A DNA stretch of 34,198 nt, from NCBI GenBank assembly GCA_003247575.1, contig QJZC01000060.1, positions 1 to 34,198 on the forward strand. Reading direction: 5' to 3'. This DNA is from Pseudomonadota bacterium. GTDB lineage: Bacteria; Myxococcota_A; UBA9160; SZUA-336. This document shows positions 32,668 through 34,198 of the stretch, in pieces. The stretch's first letter is position 1; every line of letters begins with the position of its first letter. The translations under genes and the position numbers were made by a program. Under the pieces are notes generated by a model. It was not told the DNA's origin, made no database searches, and saw only the letters and a list, made by a program, of their open reading frames with translations.

Positions 32668-33050
32668 AAATCTGTGAGATCATGCATCCCGATGTGGAGA
32701 CGATCCAGTGCGACGCCACCATCGCCGAGCTGGAGCGGCTACTGCGACAGCACCGGATCAGCGGCTTGCCGGTCGTGAGCCCGGATGGAGAGCTGATGGG
32801 CATCGTGTCGAAGACCGACATCCTCTCGCGTCTCGACCTCGATGGCAGTCTCGCACGGAGTCAGAAGAAGGTTTGGGAGATCATGACCCCTGACATCCTG
32901 TGGGTAGACGCGCAGGAGGAGGTCGCCGAGGTTGCGCGCAAGATGGTGGAGGCGCGGGTTCATCGTGTGTTGGTCTACGAAGCGGCTGCTTTGCGTGGAA
33001 TCGTCACCAGCTTCGACTTCATGCGGGTCGTAGCGGACAGCCTCGGCTAG
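32664..33050 (+). CDS. CBS-domain pair protein
   Basis: A 128-residue protein made only of two CBS domains (about 1-60 and 66-126): ICEIMHPDVETIQCDATIAE, HRISGLPVVSPDGELMGIVS, KTDIL, then VWEIMTPDILWVDAQEEVAE and RVLVYEAAALRGIVTSFDFM. CBS pairs bind adenine nucleotides or related ligands and usually regulate a partner. The 4-nt overlap (ATGA) with the hybrid kinase gene suggests that the kinase is that partner, but this is inference from gene order. It has no catalytic domain. Confidence 0.9.
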   Translation: MKICEIMHPDVETIQCDATIAELERLLRQHRISGLPVVSPDGELMGIVSKTDILSRLDLDGSLARSQKKVWEIMTPDILWVDAQEEVAEVARKMVEARVHRVLVYEAAALRGIVTSFDFMRVVADSLG

Positions 33051-33169
33051 CTTACTGCGTCTGAACCGAGCGGCACTTCGCGCCCCAGCTCGATCCCTGC
33101 CTGCTACGCTCAGCCTCCTCGGCTGCTTCGAGCGGGTACGTGTAGGGAATGGAGGGGAGGGCGGCGCTC

Positions 33170-33748
33170 GTGGATGACTCTGCTGGCAGTGGGCACACGC
33201 TGGAGCTGCGACTTCGACGACTCGGCCAACTCTTCAGCTCCTTGGATCCGGCTCCCTTCTCCGAGAAGGATCTCGACCCCGCAGCCGAGCAGTTCATTCT
33301 CGACTGGGCGGAGCAGCCGGAGCGACGGCGAGGCGAGTTCCGCCTGCGAATCTGGCTGGGTTCTGCTGGCGAAGCCGGCGAGTCCTCGGTGGCTTTGGCG
33401 CCCGCCATCCACAACTTCTTCGGAGTGCTGGCGCGGTCGGAGCGGAGCCGCCTGCGTCAGCTCGTGCGCGACGGACAGATCTCGCTCGCGATCGGCCTGA
33501 TCTTCATCACTCTCTGCCTGACGGCGGCAGGCTGGTTGGAGGACATCGGTAGCTCGAGCCGCTTTCTGAGCGCGCTCTCCGAGAGCTTGATCGTGGCGGG
33601 TTGGGTGGGCATGTGGCGTCCCATCGAGATTGCGCTCTACGACTGGTGGCCGATTCGGCGCCGCATGCGCGTGCTCGAGCGCTTGGCGCATGCGAAGGTC
33701 GATGTGCGCTCGGACGAGCCCCAAGAACAAGAAGATAGCGCCGCCTGA
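33170..33748 (+). CDS. conserved hypothetical membrane protein
   Basis: A 192-residue protein with a soluble N-terminal part carrying LELRLRRLGQLFSSLDPAPF and KDLDPAAEQFILDWAE (about 11-50). I recall this pattern in uncharacterised proteins of other Proteobacteria, so the family is conserved though unnamed. Two membrane helices follow (about 106-124 and 135-152: ISLAIGLIFITLCLTAAGWL; SESLIVAGWVGMWRPIEIAL), then YDWWPIRRRMRVLERLAHAK. The GTG at 33170 has GGAGGGGAGG 9 nt upstream and is preferred to the ATG at 33149, which has no room for a ribosome-binding site. It is 119 bp after the CBS gene on the same strand. Its function is unknown. Confidence 0.78.
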   Translation: MDDSAGSGHTLELRLRRLGQLFSSLDPAPFSEKDLDPAAEQFILDWAEQPERRRGEFRLRIWLGSAGEAGESSVALAPAIHNFFGVLARSERSRLRQLVRDGQISLAIGLIFITLCLTAAGWLEDIGSSSRFLSALSESLIVAGWVGMWRPIEIALYDWWPIRRRMRVLERLAHAKVDVRSDEPQEQEDSAA

Positions 33749-33804
33749 TTCCAAGGCGGGATGCAGCGCGCGCCGGGTCTAGGCGCCCGCGATTGCGCCC
33801 TTCG

Positions 33805-34198
33805 CTAGCGAGGTGGAGCGCTGTGGCAGTAGACGCAGGCACCCGGCACGACGGCCACCTGGAGAAAGTCGGGTGGGTCCTTGGTGAGCGACGCCTGTGC
33901 GTAGCGAACGTCCAGGCGGAATTCCGAGAGATTGGTTTCGAGTAGCGGATGCCGCGCTGCGCCACCGGCCCGTTCCAACCGATCGACCGCTCCCTCCATG
34001 TCGGATAGGAGCTCCTGCAGGCGCTCAACGTCCTCCTCATTGGGGAGGCGCCCAGGGCGTAGGAGGATCCTCCGCAACTCGCGAGCATCGCCGAGAAGGG
34101 AGCGCATCGTGCCGGATACATCCGGATCCCGGGCGACTGGGGGTGGATCTGGAACTCTCGCACCCCCCAGGAAGCCGGCTGGCGCGCAAGCGCCGGAC
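33805..34198 (-). CDS. putative c-type haem protein, single CxxCH (partial, 5' end beyond window)
   Basis: The frame is open from the stop at 33805 to the right edge, giving about 130 visible residues. An ATG at 34107 lies inside it, but in-frame sequence upstream (SGACAPAGFLGGARVPDPPP and following) looks like the end of a signal or lipoprotein leader, so the true start is probably outside the window. The body is helical (SLLGDARELRRILLRPGRLP, then NEEDVERLQELLSDMEGAVD) and ends with VAVVPGACVYCHSAPPR, where CVYCH is a haem c attachment site. A site at the very C-terminus resembles cytochrome c'-type proteins; this is inference. It is convergent with the conserved membrane protein gene. Confidence 0.65.
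   Translation of the reverse strand, partial: SGACAPAGFLGGARVPDPPPVARDPDVSGTMRSLLGDARELRRILLRPGRLPNEEDVERLQELLSDMEGAVDRLERAGGAARHPLLETNLSEFRLDVRYAQASLTKDPPDFLQVAVVPGACVYCHSAPPR

Overview
The window is 34.2 kb of uniformly GC-rich bacterial chromosome with about 28 protein genes in short mixed-strand runs. No rRNA, convincing tRNA, CRISPR array, insertion sequence or phage gene was seen. The combination of a FrzS/AglZ-like pseudo-receiver coiled-coil protein, a lone GspE/MshE N-terminal-like domain, a class III cyclase, a large winged-helix/AAA regulator, a hybrid histidine kinase and several short lipoproteins suggests a myxobacterium-like (Myxococcota / former Deltaproteobacteria) organism. 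That placement is inference from gene content, not from a marker gene.

Left part (1-8.5 kb): the 5' part of a bacterial SUI1/YciH gene (minus strand, running off the left edge) is divergent from an alpha/beta hydrolase. Next come a TPR protein, a CNNM/CorC-type membrane protein, an ATPase-less MshEN-like protein, a class III adenylate cyclase with its catalytic domain ahead of its membrane segments, a 426-residue unknown protein and a small secreted or lipid-anchored protein.

Middle (8.7-17.7 kb): a pseudo-receiver fused to a coiled coil of about 700 residues is followed by a putative Fe(II)/2-oxoglutarate oxygenase-like protein. A tight minus-strand pair follows: a NoeA-like methyltransferase with a kinase-like catalytic loop in its N-terminal half, and a membrane sulfatase/phosphoglycerol-transferase-like protein. 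A beta-lactamase-family serine hydrolase and a dienelactone hydrolase are then divergent across only 40 bp.

Right part (17.9-34.2 kb): a TTG-started winged-helix/AAA/TPR regulator; a catabolic-looking cluster (quinone oxidoreductase and TetR on minus, divergent from amidohydrolase and GST-like genes on plus); a TAXI-type binding protein without TRAP permease genes nearby; a CPBP protease; a membrane coiled-coil protein; an N-formylglutamate amidohydrolase-like protein; a Cys-rich small exported protein; a 554-bp non-coding gap with several hairpins; a hybrid histidine kinase overlapping a CBS-domain gene; a conserved two-helix membrane protein; and the C-terminal part of a CxxCH (haem c-type) protein running off the right edge.

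No complete new defence or mobile system was seen. The best candidates for new biology are the kinase-like/methyltransferase plus sulfatase-like pair, the FrzS/AglZ-like protein with its neighbours, the cyclase of unusual order, and the structured non-coding gap before the hybrid kinase.
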